A DNA stretch of 8,291 bases from an uncultured Rickettsiales bacterium (GTDB taxonomy: Bacteria; Pseudomonadota; Alphaproteobacteria; Rickettsiales; Deianiraeaceae). The position numbers were made by a program, and so were the translations under genes. The notes below the pieces were generated by a model. It was not told where the DNA came from. It did not search any database and worked only from the letters and a program-made list of their open reading frames with translations. Position 1 is the stretch's first letter; each line of letters starts with the position of its first letter. This document shows positions 6,385 through 8,291 of this stretch, piece by piece. Location of the stretch: NCBI GenBank assembly GCA_937906355.1, contig CALCWF010000186.1:1-8291 (forward strand). Reading direction: 5' to 3'.

Positions 6385-7372
6385 TAAAAATCTAGAATTT
6401 CTACTAACTGAATATGAACAAAAAAGAAGAAAAGCCGAAATGAAATTAGACTATGAAAAAGAAAACTTATATAGAAAAATACCAAGACTTGAAGAAATTG
6501 AAATAGAAATAAATAAAATATCAATAAATAAAGCAAAGGCAATACTTAGTGATAAAAATTATCAAAAAGAAATTGATGAAAAGATAGAAGAATTAAGAAA
6601 AGAAAGAGAAAAAATATTGCAAAAAGAAAAAATAAAATTAGAAATAAAGTATGAATGCAATATATGCAATGACACGGGATATATAAAAAGAGAAAATAGT
6701 AAAACTGAAATGTGTAATTGCTTAAAACAAAAATTATTAAATTTATCATATAATAAATCTAATTTATCAGATATACAAAGCAATAATTTTACAAATTTTA
6801 ATAGTAATATTTTTTCAGATGAAACAAATGAAGTAAAATATAAAAGAAAAATATCACCGAGGAAAAATATTACAGATATAAAAAATGCGTGTATTAATTT
6901 TGTAGATAAATTTGATGAATTAGATACTAAAAATTTATTATTTTTTGGTAATACAGGATTAGGAAAGACTTATATGTCAAACTGTATTGCAAATGAATTA
7001 ATCAAACAAGGAAAAACAGTGTTATATCAAACGGCGCCAGTATTACTAGAAACAATTATAGATAATAAATTTAATAAATATAAAACTCAAAATGCAGATG
7101 AGTTTTATAAAAATATTTTAACAGTTGATTTATTAATAATTGACGATTTAGGAACAGAATGTTTAAATAGTATGAAATTAAGTGAATTATTCACTGTATT
7201 AAATACAAGAATTTTAAGTTTAAATAATAAGCCGACAAAAACGATAATATCTACCAATTTAACAATTGAACAAATTTTTAGAAAATACGAAGAAAGAATT
7301 GGATCAAGGATAGCAGGGTATTATGATATATATCAATTTTTTGGAGAAGATTTAAGATTAAAAATAAAATAA
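6377..7372 (+). CDS. dnaI: Helicase loader, DnaI/DnaC-type AAA+ ATPase
   Basis: This ATPase loads the replicative helicase (DnaB/DnaC type) onto single-stranded DNA during primosome assembly. It is complete at 331 residues, close to the usual 310-330. Seen: an N-terminal coiled coil rich in Lys/Glu (about 10-90), a zinc-binding cluster Cys94, Cys97, Cys113, Cys115 (CNIC...CNC), then the AAA+ core with Walker A GNTGLGKT (191-198), Walker B DLLIIDDLG (251-259), sensor 1 TIISTNLT (289-296) and Arg finger ERIGSRIAG (306-314). It ends FFGEDLRLKIK, like DnaI. The zinc cluster and coiled-coil N-terminus separate it from the shorter enterobacterial DnaC and from IstB. A strong ribosome site GAAGGAG (6364-6370) lies six bases before ATG, inside the dnaD fragment. 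Codons are extremely AT-rich, quite unlike clpB. A perfect hairpin terminator begins at its stop. The symbol is used by family resemblance. Confidence 0.9.
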   Translation: MANKNLEFLLTEYEQKRRKAEMKLDYEKENLYRKIPRLEEIEIEINKISINKAKAILSDKNYQKEIDEKIEELRKEREKILQKEKIKLEIKYECNICNDTGYIKRENSKTEMCNCLKQKLLNLSYNKSNLSDIQSNNFTNFNSNIFSDETNEVKYKRKISPRKNITDIKNACINFVDKFDELDTKNLLFFGNTGLGKTYMSNCIANELIKQGKTVLYQTAPVLLETIIDNKFNKYKTQNADEFYKNILTVDLLIIDDLGTECLNSMKLSELFTVLNTRILSLNNKPTKTIISTNLTIEQIFRKYEERIGSRIAGYYDIYQFFGEDLRLKIK

Positions 7373-7406
7373 AGACAAAGTTAAAAACTTTGTCTTTATT
7401 TTATTT
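7362..7406. terminator. Bidirectional intrinsic terminator between dnaI and capA
   Basis: A perfect 20-bp inverted repeat (7362-7381 and 7387-7406) with a five-base loop TAAAA. The core is AAAGACAAAGT / ACTTTGTCTTT, flanked by A-runs on the left and T-runs on the right, so either strand gives a stem followed by U residues. It contains the stop codons of both convergent genes (dnaI TAA at 7370-7372; capA TAA at 7398-7396). Only the central part has G-C pairs. Confidence 0.88.
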
Positions 7407-8289
7407 CATTTCCAATTAATTTTTTTATAGTTGATTTTTCATTTAATAAAGTTTTATATAATGAACTATTAACTGATGAATTAGGGTTACCTTCAAAATC
7501 ATCTATTAAATAATTAATATCTAATACCTTAAATTTTTTATCATTAACAGATCTGTTTTTATAATAATAAATAGGTGTATAAGTTGCTGTATCAATTGAT
7601 ATTTTACTAGATTTAGCTTTTTTTGTTATTTTTAAGTTAAGAATAACAGAATCATTAGTATAATCATATTGTTGATCTGCCATAAAATTACCAAGAGAAT
7701 ATACAACAAAACAATCTTTTTTAGTTCCATCATCTAACTTAACAGTACGTTTTTCCATAGGCTGTAAAACATGAGGATGATTTCCAATAATTATATCTGC
7801 CCCATTTTTAAATAAAAAATCAGCCATTTCTTTTTGCTTTGAGTTTGGTTTAGTTTCATATTCTGTCCCCCAATGCATACTTACACAAATCAAATCAGGC
7901 TGGCTGGATTTAGCAAGCTTTAGTTTGTCTAAAATAAAATTTTTATCAGATAAATTAACACAATAAGATTTATCTTTAGGGATAGATATTCCGTTTGTTC
8001 CATAAGTGAAGCTTAAAAATGCAATTGAAAGACCTTTTACATTCTGAGTTAAAATTTCATTGCTGGATTTTTCTGAAGTATATGTACCAGTATGACGAAT
8101 ATCTGCTTTATCTAAAAATTTAATAGTACTAGCTAGTCCTGAATAGCCTGAGTCCATACAGTGATTATTTGCTGTAGATAGAACATCGAAACCAATTTTT
8201 TTTAGGTTTTTTGCAGGAAAAACTTCGGATAAATATTTGTATCTTTGCAAGCAAATTAATGATTGGAAGATAAATTGCATGTTCGATAT
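7396..8289 (-). CDS. CapA-family protein (PGA_cap, metallophosphatase fold), 5' end missing
   Basis: Members of this family are extracytoplasmic proteins related to CapA of the poly-gamma-glutamate capsule system; most have no proven reaction, and the fold is that of calcineurin-like metallophosphatases. Counting from the ATG at 8280, seen: GFDVLSTANNHCMDSG (30-45, with the ANNH motif), YGTNGI (93-98), SMHWGTEY (134-141), GADIIIGNHPHVLQP (160-174) and YSLGNF (194-199). These are the conserved metal-site motifs of PF09587. A low-complexity C-terminal part of about 90 residues follows. The N-terminal signal or membrane segment and the first GDxM-type motif are absent: the frame is open to the window edge, and the ATG at 8280 is not a credible start. 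Residues before FPAKNLKKIGF do not look like the family and may reflect a frameshift near 8220-8245. The only transcription signal visible is the shared terminator at its 3' end. No capB/capC neighbours are visible, so a capsule role is not implied. Confidence 0.85.
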   Translation of the reverse strand: MSNMQFIFQSLICLQRYKYLSEVFPAKNLKKIGFDVLSTANNHCMDSGYSGLASTIKFLDKADIRHTGTYTSEKSSNEILTQNVKGLSIAFLSFTYGTNGISIPKDKSYCVNLSDKNFILDKLKLAKSSQPDLICVSMHWGTEYETKPNSKQKEMADFLFKNGADIIIGNHPHVLQPMEKRTVKLDDGTKKDCFVVYSLGNFMADQQYDYTNDSVILNLKITKKAKSSKISIDTATYTPIYYYKNRSVNDKKFKVLDINYLIDDFEGNPNSSVNSSLYKTLLNEKSTIKKLIGNEIK

Positions 8290-8291
8290 AA

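Noticed and set aside
6546..6783. Two Leu/Phe-rich minus-strand open frames inside dnaI, looking like membrane segments
   Set aside because: They are the reverse complement of the Lys/Glu-rich coiled coil of DnaI, a common artefact of A-rich coding DNA.
1..8291. CRISPR array, tRNA, rRNA or defence system
   Set aside because: No spaced direct repeats, no tRNA cloverleaf and no conserved rRNA stretches were seen on either strand; every long gene has a housekeeping or family assignment.

Overview
The window joins two unlike stretches of DNA. Positions 1 to about 5950 have moderate GC and frequent CpG (tcg/cgt/cga everywhere). They carry the 3' part of recN, infC, clpB, tadA and a membrane-anchored LptC/LptA-like protein. 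An LPS-export protein requires a Gram-negative cell, and the ClpB middle domain, the basic N-terminal extension of IF-3 and the RecN signature all look alphaproteobacterial, probably an AT-leaning, divergent or host-associated lineage. TGA ends three of these genes and tryptophan is TGG, so the code is standard.

From about 5977 to the end the DNA is very AT-rich (some 60-base lines have only about 15% G+C, against almost 50% in lines of clpB) and CpG-poor. It encodes Firmicutes (Clostridia/Bacilli-type) proteins: the C-terminal part of a DnaD-domain replication protein, a complete DnaI/DnaC-type helicase loader translationally overlapped with it, and a convergent CapA-family (PGA_cap) protein that is open at the window edge. 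The seam falls inside the DnaD gene, which has lost its N-terminal domain and any start codon. No transposase, integrase or terminal repeat is visible at the seam. The simplest reading is a chimeric metagenomic contig; a recent transfer is the alternative.

Layout: recN (+) converges on infC (-) with 16 bp between stops. The minus-strand series lptC/lptA-like, tadA, clpB, infC runs leftward from 5860. The first two are 18 bp apart and probably co-transcribed. clpB has its own 221-bp leader and infC a 99-bp leader. On the right, dnaD-fragment and dnaI (+) meet capA (-) at a perfect 20-bp inverted repeat that overlaps both stop codons and should terminate transcription both ways.

The left genes are housekeeping functions (break repair, translation initiation, disaggregation, tRNA wobble editing, LPS transport). 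The right pair loads the replicative helicase. No CRISPR array, tRNA, rRNA, defence island or other clearly novel system was seen. The most interesting items are the seam itself and the apparent LptC-LptA fusion. No gene-free stretch exceeds 300 bp.
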